Shown: positions 1 through 5,237, numbered from the stretch's first letter. The stretch is 12,868 bases of DNA from Clostridiaceae bacterium (GCA_012513545.1 JAAZCB010000141.1:1-12868); one strand, 5' to 3'. Notes: a model not told the origin generated them from the sequence alone. A program made the numbers and translations.

Positions 1-35
1 CAGGAGATAGGAGGCATTTGTTTGCTCTTTGACAT
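1..35 (-). CDS. 5' end of an early-operon gene (partial)
   Basis: Only the first 11 codons are visible; they read MSKSKQMPPIS before the window ends. The ATG (35 to 33, minus strand) follows a purine-rich AAGGGGGAT ribosome-binding site at good spacing, just after the stop of the Rha-family gene, so it looks like the third gene of the leftward cro-rha operon. The remainder lies outside the window and no function can be given. The call rests on the start signal and operon position only. Confidence 0.5.
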   Translation of the reverse strand, partial: MSKSKQMPPIS

Positions 36-48
36 TTGAATATCCCCC

Positions 49-693
49 TTATGCTGAAAGCTGTTTTCTTCGTTCAAAATAACCTTGCAAGAATGTTTTA
101 CGTTGCTGAAAATCTGGAATGCTGTATATCAACCCTATGTCGATACGCTGCAATGTTTTGATTGAATTGATTTGCTCTTTTGTCAGGTATGGTCTTATTG
201 AATTAACTTTGCCTAAATTATTTGATTCCTTGAACTGTTTTGCTGACATGCCCAGAACTATCCGGTTTATCATGTCGAGTTCATTGGCAAAGTGGTAATG
301 TTTTGGTTCTTCATGAGCTGCCATTATTGCATATGTGAATTCCGGGAAATCTGCTTTTGCTTCATATAAATCTTTGATGAATTGCTCCATTTCATTGAAT
401 CTTTGAATGTATGCTTCTTTGAATTGAGCTGCTTTTTTACCCCTATAACCCATGACTAAAAAAGTGAATCCATCTTTGGTCATTAATATTTCAGGATATT
501 TTTTCCCTCTTACTTTATAATTTGACTCCTCATAATTGAGGGATGAAAAATCCTTACTGCAATCAAGATTCCTTATGTCTCTCAAAACATTATCATGAGT
601 TTTATTGAAAATATCTGCAATATATCTACTACTTACAACTGGTTTTCCTTTTTGCTCTGTTACACCGTAAATATCTGTAATTAAGCCTGACAT
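49..693 (-). CDS. Rha-family phage regulatory protein
   Basis: A 214-residue protein. Residues about 17-105 match the phage pRha domain: a conserved opening (VVSSRYIADIFNKTHDNVLRDI) of the DNA-binding type seen in Rha/KilA-N/ORF6-like antirepressors, then the typical MTKDGFTFLVMGYRGKKA segment and a helix with YIQRFNEME. Residues about 115-214 form a second helical region (FANELDMINRIVLGMS, then SIRPYLTKEQ) of a kind often fused to Rha or KilA-N domains in Firmicutes phages. Known relatives regulate lysis-lysogeny choice or interfere with host functions. AAGGAGG sits directly before the ATG and overlaps the stop of the upstream XRE gene, so the two are co-transcribed and probably coupled. Family call is firm; the exact target is not inferable. 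Confidence 0.85.
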   Translation of the reverse strand: MSGLITDIYGVTEQKGKPVVSSRYIADIFNKTHDNVLRDIRNLDCSKDFSSLNYEESNYKVRGKKYPEILMTKDGFTFLVMGYRGKKAAQFKEAYIQRFNEMEQFIKDLYEAKADFPEFTYAIMAAHEEPKHYHFANELDMINRIVLGMSAKQFKESNNLGKVNSIRPYLTKEQINSIKTLQRIDIGLIYSIPDFQQRKTFLQGYFERRKQLSA

Positions 694-704
694 AATAAAC
701 CTCC

Positions 705-926
705 TTAAGATGCTTCATCGTACGTTTTGTTCGATGTGTCATTAAAAAAATTTAAATCATCAACTGTTACAAGAAAACAATCTGCTATTTTTTTGGCTAA
801 TTTAAAACCAGGGGTTCTTTTACCTCTTTCAATCATACCAACATAATCTTTTGAAACTTCAAGAAGTTCAGCTAATTGCCCTTGTGTTAAGCTATTAGAT
901 TTTCTGTACTTTTTTACTTCATTCAT
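705..926 (-). CDS. Cro-like XRE-family regulator
   Basis: A 73-residue helix-turn-helix protein that is almost entirely an XRE domain: YRKSNSLTQGQLAELLEVSK (helices 1-2), then the recognition region with YVGMIERGKRTPGF and LAKKIADCF. A longer reading could start at a TTG at 944, but the ATG at 926 is preceded by GGTGGTGAT at normal spacing, so the shorter form is preferred. It is the first gene of the leftward transcript and lies divergent from the second XRE gene at 1072, the usual cro/cI arrangement. A near-consensus promoter (966-994) drives it. Its 3' end contains a copy of the operator motif (720-733). It could equally be named an early repressor; the Cro role is inferred from size and orientation. 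Confidence 0.8.
   Translation of the reverse strand: MNEVKKYRKSNSLTQGQLAELLEVSKDYVGMIERGKRTPGFKLAKKIADCFLVTVDDLNFFNDTSNKTYDEAS
720..733. promoter_or_regulatory. Operator copy inside the 3' end of the cro-like gene
   Basis: GTACGTTTTGTTCG occurs here and again, identical over 14 bases and in the same orientation, at 974-987 in the cro promoter. The copy lies within the last codons of the Cro-like gene, about 250 bp from the main operator cluster. A remote operator could support repressor looping or a roadblock on the early transcript. The base match is direct; the binding role is inferred. Confidence 0.5.
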
Positions 927-943
927 TTTATCACCACCGTTCA

Positions 944-1019
944 ATTTGTTCGTTGCTATATTTATATAATACAGTACGTTTTGTTCGTTGTCAATAGGTT
1001 AAAGTAAATTTTGTTCGTT
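944..1019. promoter_or_regulatory. Operator cluster of the genetic switch (three direct repeats)
   Basis: The motif TTTGTTCGTT appears three times in the divergent region, all in the same orientation: 944-954 (ATTTGTTCGTT), 979-989 and 1009-1019 (both TTTTGTTCGTT). Spacings are 35 and 30 bp. The middle copy lies between the -35 and -10 boxes of the leftward promoter, the third is upstream of the rightward repressor gene, and the first overlaps the leader of the cro-like gene. Such placement is what repressor/Cro operators show in temperate phages. Which of the two XRE proteins binds which copy is unknown. Confidence 0.7.
966..994 (-). promoter_or_regulatory. Early leftward promoter (cro-like gene and rha)
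   Basis: On the minus strand a perfect -35 TTGACA (994 to 989) is followed by a 17-bp spacer and a -10 TATTAT (971 to 966). This is close to a full sigma-A consensus. The spacer contains one operator repeat, so a bound repressor would block polymerase directly. Confidence 0.8.
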
Positions 1020-1029
1020 TTTATTTTTA

Positions 1030-1052
1030 AACACAGTACAATGTGTTATATT
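1030..1052 (+). promoter_or_regulatory. Inverted repeat and possible promoter of the repressor gene
   Basis: AACACA (1030-1035) and TGTGTT (1042-1047) form a perfect 6-bp inverted repeat with a 6-bp centre. Two candidate -10 elements lie in it: TACAAT (1037-1042) and TATATT (1047-1052). Neither has a good -35 at 17 bp, although TTGTTC at 1012-1017 and TTTTTA at 1024-1029 are nearby. A weak, activator- or repressor-dependent promoter would fit; the exact start is uncertain. Confidence 0.4.
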
Positions 1053-1071
1053 GTTCTTTGGAGGGATTTGT

Positions 1072-1434
1072 ATGTTATCTAGACGTTTGAAACAATTAAG
1101 AGAAGATAAACAGGTTTTGCAAAAAGATGTTGCTAAACACATTGGAGTATCAGAAAGAGTATATGGATTTTATGAAGCTGGAAGGTTTCCAAAAGATGAA
1201 GAAGTATTAAAAAAACTATCACAATATTTTAATGTATCTGTAGATTATTTAGTTGGAAATGTGGATAATCCGGAATATAAACTTATACCAAAAAGCGAAT
1301 GGCCGAAAGAATTAATTGAATCTGGAATTGAAGAGTTACCTATATTAAAAGAATACAGTATAAAAGATTTAACCATGGAAGACTTGCAGGATTTAATTGA
1401 AGTAGCCAAAAAAATAAAAGAACGGCATAAATAG
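1072..1434 (+). CDS. CI-type XRE repressor without a self-cleavage domain
   Basis: A 120-residue protein. Residues 1-60 are an XRE helix-turn-helix domain (RRLKQLREDKQVLQKDVAKH, IGVSERVYGFYEAGRFP, then LSQYFNVSVDYLVGN). Residues 61-120 form a short acidic/basic helical tail ending IEVAKKIKERHK. The ORF extends back to a TTG at 1051, but GGAGGG at 1060-1065 sits just before the ATG at 1072, which is taken as the start. No S24/LexA-type peptidase domain is present, so RecA-triggered self-cleavage is not expected. The size recalls ICE/phage repressors such as ImmR that are removed by a separate protease, but no ImmA-like HExxH protein is in the window. It is divergent from the Cro-like gene and upstream of the integrase, as lysogeny repressors usually are. 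Confidence 0.8.
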   Translation: MLSRRLKQLREDKQVLQKDVAKHIGVSERVYGFYEAGRFPKDEEVLKKLSQYFNVSVDYLVGNVDNPEYKLIPKSEWPKELIESGIEELPILKEYSIKDLTMEDLQDLIEVAKKIKERHK

Positions 1435-1439
1435 CCGTT
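1421..1439. terminator. Hairpin terminator between convergent repressor and 41-codon ORF
   Basis: AACGGC (1421-1426) and GCCGTT (1434-1439) form a 6-bp stem with a 7-base loop; the rightward side continues into a T-rich tract (TATTTTGGTTT). The hairpin overlaps the stop codons of both convergent ORFs, so it may stop transcription from either side. The U-tract is imperfect. Confidence 0.5.
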
Positions 1440-1564
1440 TATTTTGGTTTAAAATTCTCATTTATATATTTAATACCATTTATTATCACATAAGGTATTA
1501 AGGTAGATTTTAAGCTTACAAAGTTATCTCTAGGAATTGTTTGAACCTGTTTGACATCCTGCAT
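1439..1564 (-). CDS. Small 41-residue ORF behind a LexA box
   Basis: A short leftward ORF: ATG at 1564, 41 codons and a TAA at 1439-1441. The strongest argument for it is a classic ribosome-binding site, GGGGAGG, eight bases before the ATG. The product begins MQDVKQVQTIPRDNF and ends NENFKPK; the middle (LIPYVIINGIKYI) is hydrophobic but short for a membrane helix. I do not recognise the family. It converges on the repressor gene, sharing its terminator hairpin. A near-consensus LexA box (1608-1621) lies about 45-57 bp upstream, with a GATAAT-type -10 between. By context it could be a DNA-damage-induced anti-repressor or excision helper; that is inference only. Confidence 0.5.
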   Translation of the reverse strand: MQDVKQVQTIPRDNFVSLKSTLIPYVIINGIKYINENFKPK

Positions 1565-1808
1565 ATGTATATCCTCCCCTTTATTTATTATCTATATTGG
1601 GTGTTGCTAAACATATGTTCGGTTAAAAATAAAAAATAATAAAGCTGTAAGAATTGCTTTTGTTAAATTTGTGTTAACTTCAAGAAAATTATATAACTTA
1701 TTCAAACAAAATTCAAGTAAAAATTATGTAATTTGACACAAAAAGAATAAATTTTGACATAAAAGACAAAATTACAACAAATATTTACATTTTAAGGGGG
1801 GTATATGT
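1565..1808. other. AT-rich intergenic region before the integrase operon
   Basis: No further ORF with a start signal was found. The region contains the LexA box, then a very AT-rich stretch with two TTGACA hexamers (1733-1738 and 1754-1759) set in a short direct repeat, TTTGACAcAAAA and TTTGACAtAAAA, 21 bp apart. They resemble -35 elements for the rightward genes, but no good -10 lies 16-18 bp downstream of either. The phage attachment site of a large serine recombinase is often next to its gene, so attP may lie here or just after 3468; no core could be identified from one sequence. Confidence 0.4.
1608..1621. promoter_or_regulatory. Candidate LexA (SOS) box
   Basis: TAAACATATGTTCG matches the Gram-positive LexA/DinR consensus CGAACRNRYGTTCG at 12 of 14 positions; only the first two bases differ, and on the opposite strand it reads as GAACATATGTTT. 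It sits over the expected -35 area of a leftward promoter (GATAAT-type -10 about 17 bp further) for the 41-codon ORF and far from the rightward gene at 1809. Match is direct; LexA control is inferred. Confidence 0.6.
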
Positions 1809-2066
1809 ATGGACAACGTTGTATTTGCAAGATATGTAGGTAGTTTTTTTGGGACATTGTTCTTGTATTTATTAATCTCAAGAGCTATTCTAATGAAGGT
1901 TAAAAAGCCTAAATCATTTATTATAGCTGCTGTTATCCAAGCAATACTTAATATAGTAGCAAATGTTTATAACCTGTTTGGGATAGCAATACAACTCCTA
2001 TATATAGTTGTGATATGTGGGATTGACTTGACGTTACATGATGTTGTAAAGAAAGAGGAATATTAA
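1809..2066 (+). CDS. Small integral membrane protein upstream of integrase
   Basis: An 85-residue hydrophobic protein with probably three membrane segments: residues about 8-27 (VGSFFGTLFLYLLISRAILM), 37-53 (SFIIAAVIQAILNIVAN) and 55-74 (FGIAIQLLYIVVICGIDL). The loop between the first two is basic (KVKKPK) and the tail is charged (HDVVKKEEY). AAGGGGGG precedes the ATG. It ends one base before the integrase ATG, whose ribosome-binding site lies inside this gene, so the two are made together. I do not recognise the family. Possibilities include a superinfection-exclusion or other lysogenic-conversion protein; none can be shown. Confidence 0.7.
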   Translation: MDNVVFARYVGSFFGTLFLYLLISRAILMKVKKPKSFIIAAVIQAILNIVANVYNLFGIAIQLLYIVVICGIDLTLHDVVKKEEY

Positions 2067-2067
2067 A

Positions 2068-3468
2068 ATGATTGCAGCACTTTACTTACGTGTAAGTACT
2101 GAATCTCAAGCAGAAGATGGATTTAGTATTGCAGCTCAGTTAAGGCTATTACAAGACTATTGTCAAAGAAATAATATAGAGATATATAAAGTATATTCAG
2201 ATGAAGGGATATCCGGGCAGAAAGAAAATAGACCACAATTCCAGGCTATGTTAAGGGATGCAGAGAAGAAGCTGTTTAATATCATCTTGGTGCATAAATT
2301 CGATAGATTCGCCAGGAAGGTTGAGCTTTCCCAGAAAATAAAGAATCAACTTCGGAAAACAAATATAAATGTAATATCTGCCACTGAGCCGATTGAAGAT
2401 AGTCCAATGGGCTTTTTTGTATCCGGACTCCATGATCTTATGGCAGAATATTATATCCGTAACCTGGCCTTGGAATCTAAAAAAGGGCATATTGAAAGGG
2501 CAAAACAAGGCTATCATAATGGTTCTGTACCGTATGGATATTATACGGACCGGGAAACAGGTATACCAAAGATAAACGAAGAGCAGGCGAAAATAGTACG
2601 ATGGATATTTGAAATGTACAATAAAGAAGGGAAAGGGAGTACTAAGATTGCAGCTATATTAAATGAGCATGGAATACTTACTGCCGTCAATGGAACGTGG
2701 GCGCACTTTACAGTGTCAAGAATACTTCACAATGTCAAATACATAGGCAAAATATATTATGATGGAGAAATCTATCAAGGGAAACATGATCCTATAATCT
2801 CAGAAGAAGAATTTTATCTTGCCCAACAGAACATAAAGGACCGCACTTGGAAACGTGAATACCGGGGGGCAAATTATAATAAGTTCCTATTTCTCGGACT
2901 GCTACGCTGCGGAATATGTAAAAAAGTTATGAAGATACATTCCAACCTTAAAAGCACATCAAAGAGAACTAATAGTTCTTATTATTATGTCTGCAATAAT
3001 GCAAGTCACACTGATAATCCTAATCGATGCCAACATAGGAAATGTTATTCTACTAAATTACTTGAAGAACACTTGCTAAAAGAAATAAAACATATGGTCA
3101 AAAGTGTTAAAGCCATGAATGTAAATATAATAGAAAGGAACTCTGTGGAAGATATATTGGTTAATCAAAAGAATAAAATGGAAATAGAACTGGACAGAAT
3201 TAAAAAGGCTTATATTGCCGGGGTATTTTCTTTAGAAGAATACCAAGAAGAAAAAAATAGGATCCTAGAACAAATCAAAAATATAGAACTCTCCGAAAAG
3301 CAAAATACTGATAAAGAAAAGGAGAAAAGATTTCAGCAAAAAGCCAGGACCATATGGGAAGAGTTCGAGCAGTTGGAGACTATAGAAGAGCGAAAATTAT
3401 GCCTAAAGAAAATAATAGACGTTATATATATAACGTCTGAGGGAATAGATATTGATGTTGTGTTGTAA
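2068..3468 (+). CDS. int: Large serine recombinase (phage integrase)
   Basis: A 466-residue site-specific recombinase. The N-terminal resolvase domain (about 2-145) shows the YLRVS motif with R8 and nucleophile S10, a SGQKENRPQFQAML segment, and HKFDRFAR (D79, R80, R83) of the catalytic pocket. The recombinase domain follows (about 150-260, including PYGYY, IVRWIFEMY and GSTKIAAILNEHGI). A zinc ribbon is formed by C281, C284, C309 and C321, or C326. A coiled coil (about 335-420) interrupts or follows it, as in phage integrases of the phiC31/TP901 type. All key residues are present and the length is usual, so it should be active. It inserts and excises the phage genome between attP and attB; excision would need a directionality factor not identified here. 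It is translationally coupled to the membrane-protein gene before it. Confidence 0.95.
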   Translation: MIAALYLRVSTESQAEDGFSIAAQLRLLQDYCQRNNIEIYKVYSDEGISGQKENRPQFQAMLRDAEKKLFNIILVHKFDRFARKVELSQKIKNQLRKTNINVISATEPIEDSPMGFFVSGLHDLMAEYYIRNLALESKKGHIERAKQGYHNGSVPYGYYTDRETGIPKINEEQAKIVRWIFEMYNKEGKGSTKIAAILNEHGILTAVNGTWAHFTVSRILHNVKYIGKIYYDGEIYQGKHDPIISEEEFYLAQQNIKDRTWKREYRGANYNKFLFLGLLRCGICKKVMKIHSNLKSTSKRTNSSYYYVCNNASHTDNPNRCQHRKCYSTKLLEEHLLKEIKHMVKSVKAMNVNIIERNSVEDILVNQKNKMEIELDRIKKAYIAGVFSLEEYQEEKNRILEQIKNIELSEKQNTDKEKEKRFQQKARTIWEEFEQLETIEERKLCLKKIIDVIYITSEGIDIDVVL

Positions 3469-3472
3469 ATTC

Positions 3473-3503
3473 GCTCAATGGCTACTGCTATTGAGCATTT
3501 TGA
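3473..3503 (+). terminator. Hairpin after the integrase gene
   Basis: GCTCAATGGC (3473-3482) pairs with GCTATTGAGC (3487-3496), giving a 10-bp stem with one G-U pair and a 4-base TACT loop, followed by ATTTT. It begins four bases after the integrase stop and sits between convergent genes. The U-tract is short, so efficiency is uncertain; a recombination-site role cannot be excluded. Confidence 0.6.
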
Positions 3504-3511
3504 CAGCACTA

Positions 3512-3685
3512 TCACTTAAATTCTATACAAACATATTCTTGTGTCATACTTATATTTTTAACATTTTCTATATGTAACCATCCAGCATCTAATCCATGAT
3601 TTTTTATAATGTCCTTCATTGATGTATTCCAAAATTCTTGTTTTGGTATTTTTAATGTTCCGCTAATTGCTATGCCTTCATTCAT
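3512..3685 (-). CDS. Small hypothetical protein, last gene of leftward operon
   Basis: A 57-residue protein beginning MNEGIAISGTLKIPKQEFWN and ending TQEYVCIEFK. A GTG nine bases further upstream (3694) is open, but AAGGAG is at proper distance only for the ATG at 3685, so that start is used. The ATG overlaps the last codons of the zinc-ribbon gene (ATGAATGA), indicating translational coupling. It probably folds as a small alpha/beta protein with strands at both ends. Family not recognised. Confidence 0.55.
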   Translation of the reverse strand: MNEGIAISGTLKIPKQEFWNTSMKDIIKNHGLDAGWLHIENVKNISMTQEYVCIEFK

Positions 3686-3830
3686 TCTCTTCACTCTCCT
3701 TTAATAATCTGCCACACAAAGGACAATATTTTATTTGGATATGACAAGTATCGCCTTTATCATCTATCCAACACCAACGATTAAAAAACCATTCATCATT
3801 ATTACAGCTTTTACATCCTTTTTCATTCAT
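3678..3830 (-). CDS. Small zinc-ribbon protein
   Basis: A 50-residue protein. A CKSC pair (C6, C9) near the start, C20 and C29 in the middle, and a CPLCG knuckle (C36, C39) form a typical two-knuckle zinc ribbon; the aromatic WFFNRWCW stretch lies between. Its ATG overlaps the TGA of the upstream gene (ATGA), with AAGGAG at good spacing, and its end overlaps the next gene, so it belongs to the same tightly packed operon. Such small zinc ribbons are common in clostridial phage accessory regions, and their partners are mostly unknown. It would bind one zinc and possibly nucleic acid or a protein. Confidence 0.65.
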   Translation of the reverse strand: MNEKGCKSCNNDEWFFNRWCWIDDKGDTCHIQIKYCPLCGRLLKESEENE

Positions 3831-4195
3831 TCTTTTTCACTCTCCTTTATAGTTAATATAATAGCTTTACAACGATTTAGTGCTGATGCGTGAATAATAT
3901 CTGTTAACGGGAATCCATATTTCATTAATGATTCAAGCTTGATTAAATAATTCCCCCTGCTTTTATTAATCGATTCATCAAGATATTTATACAGCTTTTC
4001 TTCTACTTCATATACTAGATTAAGGTCTTTAGTATACAAAGGCCTTCCATGAGGATGTGGCACGCCATTACTATAATAAGCAATAGGCCCACTAAAAAAT
4101 GAATTGTCATGTTCGCAATGTTGAATTATAAACCCCATAAACTTTGCTATCTCAATATTTATTTCTTCTTCTGTCATAGTGTTTATATCTTTCAC
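3827..4195 (-). CDS. Possible phage ABA-sandwich domain protein
   Basis: A 122-residue protein. The start is a GTG at 4195, with AAGGAG nine bases upstream; an ATG six codons later lacks a site. The pattern of an N-terminal MTEEEINIEIAKFMGF helix, a central YTKDLNLVYEVEEKLYKYL segment and a C-terminal ASALNRCKAIILTIKE helix resembles the phage ABA-sandwich family (often written INxxVAExMGW, YSTDIxxAWEVVEK, AICxAALKA). These are small uncharacterised phage proteins. Its start overlaps the stop of the RHH gene (TAGTG), and its stop overlaps the zinc-ribbon start. The family match is by memory of motifs and moderate. Confidence 0.6.
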   Translation of the reverse strand: MKDINTMTEEEINIEIAKFMGFIIQHCEHDNSFFSGPIAYYSNGVPHPHGRPLYTKDLNLVYEVEEKLYKYLDESINKSRGNYLIKLESLMKYGFPLTDIIHASALNRCKAIILTIKESEKE

Positions 4196-4410
4196 TATAT
4201 ACCACTCCTTTCCTCTAATACTTTAATACGCTGCTCTAATTCTATAATCTTCTTTAGTAAGTCTATACCGTTATATTCTCTATCATATTTTTCTTCTATT
4301 GCTTCAGATACATATTGCACCCTGTTCCTTTTAGGTAAATTATCTAGTATTTCTATTGTCTTAGGGTAGCAGGTAAAATCAAAATTCCTTTGCTTAGTCC
4401 TATCTCTCAT
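4195..4410 (-). CDS. Ribbon-helix-helix-like DNA-binding protein
   Basis: A 71-residue protein. The open frame continues upstream to 4455, but AAGGAGG sits seven bases before the ATG at 4410, which is chosen. The pattern FDFTCYP (strand), KTIEILDNLP (helix 1), RVQYVSEAIEEKYD (helix 2) fits an Arc/CopG/MetJ ribbon-helix-helix domain, which dimerises and inserts a two-stranded ribbon into the major groove. The tail (LLKKIIELEQRIKVLEE) is a short coiled coil. Its start overlaps the stop of the preceding gene by one base (TAATG). It may autoregulate: small palindromes lie in the divergent promoter region upstream of the operon. DNA binding is inferred from fold pattern. Confidence 0.6.
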   Translation of the reverse strand: MRDRTKQRNFDFTCYPKTIEILDNLPKRNRVQYVSEAIEEKYDREYNGIDLLKKIIELEQRIKVLEERSGI

Positions 4411-4742
4411 TAAATATCCTCCTTGATTAACCATTCTTCTTTTGGGTTTAACCATTCTCCAGCATTCACATAAAATGATATATGTAAATCAGGATTCGCA
4501 TGCTTATCATAAATAACTTCTTTATCATAAACGACAAAAGTATTTTTCCCAAAAAACTCTCTTGTCGTTGAATTAAAAAATATTTCATATAATAATATGA
4601 TTTTTCCTTTAACTGATAAAGTCATTGCTTTTTTTAATGCTTTGTTAAAATCTTCAAACAAATAGTAATCTAAGCTATCATTAAATCTTACTATGTATTC
4701 AAATTTAGGTTTTTCTTTTTTTGATTTCATTGGATATTTCAC
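4410..4742 (-). CDS. Hypothetical protein, first gene of leftward accessory operon
   Basis: A 110-residue protein starting at GTG 4742, eight bases after GGAGG; a TTG at 4757 overlaps that site and an ATG at 4730 is too far from it. The N-terminus is basic (KSKKEKPKFEY). The rest alternates strands and helices (YLFEDFNKALKKAM, GKIILLYEIFFNS, FFGKNTFVVYDKEVIY) and ends acidic. No motif I recognise. It is first after a good promoter (4762-4790) and overlaps the RHH gene. Confidence 0.65.
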   Translation of the reverse strand: MKYPMKSKKEKPKFEYIVRFNDSLDYYLFEDFNKALKKAMTLSVKGKIILLYEIFFNSTTREFFGKNTFVVYDKEVIYDKHANPDLHISFYVNAGEWLNPKEEWLIKEDI

Positions 4743-4761
4743 TACAACCACCTCCAAGAAT

Positions 4762-4790
4762 ATTATATAATAATTTTATAGTAATTGCAA
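4762..4790 (-). promoter_or_regulatory. Promoter of the leftward accessory operon
   Basis: On the minus strand, TTGCAA (4790 to 4785), a 17-bp spacer and a perfect TATAAT (4767 to 4762) precede the GTG start at 4742 by about 20 bp. Confidence 0.65.
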
Positions 4791-4836
4791 GTATATACTA
4801 GACACTATTTACAATTTGTGTTATCATAGATATATC
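4791..4836. promoter_or_regulatory. Palindromes in the divergent promoter region
   Basis: GTATATAC (4791-4798) lies exactly between the two divergent -35 boxes, and GATATATC (4829-4836) lies right after the rightward -10, at the expected start of transcription. An ACAC...GTGT inverted pair also spans 4802-4821. Eight-base AT palindromes can occur by chance in such DNA, but their positions suit a shared operator, for instance for the nearby ribbon-helix-helix protein. Confidence 0.35.
4799..4827 (+). promoter_or_regulatory. Promoter of the rightward accessory operon
   Basis: TAGACA (4799-4804), a 17-bp spacer and TATCAT (4822-4827), each one mismatch from sigma-A consensus, lie upstream of the gene starting at 4860. 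It is back-to-back with the leftward promoter. Confidence 0.65.
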
Positions 4837-4858
4837 AATATAAGGAAGGTGATTGAAA
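4837..4858 (+). repeat. Repeated leader/ribosome-binding element, copy 1
   Basis: A 22-base segment containing TAAGGAAGGTGATTGAAA is identical to 5067-5088. It carries the ribosome-binding site for the gene at 4860. Confidence 0.8.
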
Positions 4859-4859
4859 A

Positions 4860-5066
4860 ATGACATTTGGTTGTGATTTTGATTTATTCTTTTCAAGATT
4901 TAAAGACTTATCGAACAAAGATAAAATAGACAAACTAAGGAAATATTCTACAGGAGATATGTTAACATTGCTTAGAAATATAGAAGAATCTCCAAGGGAA
5001 TATGATGAGGAAATTATAAAAGCCGTATATAGTTCTCTTTATGACAAGGGGATTATTTGTATTTAA
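4860..5066 (+). CDS. Hypothetical protein, first gene of rightward accessory operon
   Basis: A 68-residue acidic and helical protein (FFSRFKDLSNKDKIDKLRKY, then MLTLLRNIEESPREYDEE, ending YDKGIICI). The ATG follows the repeated AAGGAAGGTGATTGAAA leader. It is the first gene after the promoter at 4799-4827. It contains no motif I recognise; two or three helices are likely. Confidence 0.65.
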   Translation: MTFGCDFDLFFSRFKDLSNKDKIDKLRKYSTGDMLTLLRNIEESPREYDEEIIKAVYSSLYDKGIICI

Positions 5067-5088
5067 AATATAAGGAAGGTGATTGAAA
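5067..5088 (+). repeat. Repeated leader/ribosome-binding element, copy 2
   Basis: Exact 22-base copy of 4837-4858, placed right after the stop of the previous gene. It provides the AAGGAAGGTGAT site for the Cys-rich gene whose ATG starts at its last base. The duplication suggests a gene-cassette insertion or tandem duplication with later divergence of the coding parts. Confidence 0.8.
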
Positions 5089-5237
5089 TGAAAAAATACA
5101 AAGAATGTGAAAGGTGCAAATGTAACAATTGTTTAAACATAGGCAAATGTGAATTTCATTCTTGTTCCGAATGTGAAGAGGAAAGAGATCGTGTTATAGT
5201 ATGCCCATGTTATTTTAACTACAAAAATTTAGATTAG
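5088..5237 (+). CDS. Cysteine-rich small protein
   Basis: A 49-residue protein with nine cysteines: C7, C10, C12, C15, C21, C26, C29, C39 and C41. The spacing (CxxCxCxxC, then CEFHSCSEC and a late CPC) suggests it binds one or two zinc ions. It starts at the ATG inside the second leader copy and is followed after 16 bases by another Cys-rich gene. The family is not recognised; small Cys-rich proteins like this are frequent in clostridial phages and may act on transcription or host proteins. Confidence 0.65.
   Translation: MKKYKECERCKCNNCLNIGKCEFHSCSECEEERDRVIVCPCYFNYKNLD

Noticed and set aside
720..733. Reading the GAACAAAAC side of the operator repeat as a LexA box
   Set aside because: LexA boxes need GAAC-N4-GTTC symmetry, which this repeat lacks; only 1608-1621 fits.
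944..1019. Direct repeats that might suggest a CRISPR array or iterons
   Set aside because: Only about 11 bases long, three copies, placed on promoter elements; operator sites explain them better.
2251..2575. Open frames opposite or out of frame within the integrase gene
   Set aside because: No ribosome-binding sites, and the integrase frame is complete with catalytic residues; these are shadows.
3473..3496. Hairpin after the integrase as the attP core
   Set aside because: Serine-integrase attP sites are longer imperfect repeats and cannot be picked from a single sequence; the position after a stop codon favours a terminator.
4109..4369. Rightward hydrophobic open frame across the leftward accessory operon
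   Set aside because: It lies opposite two well-supported overlapping genes and has no ribosome-binding site; its hydrophobicity comes from AT-rich complement codons.
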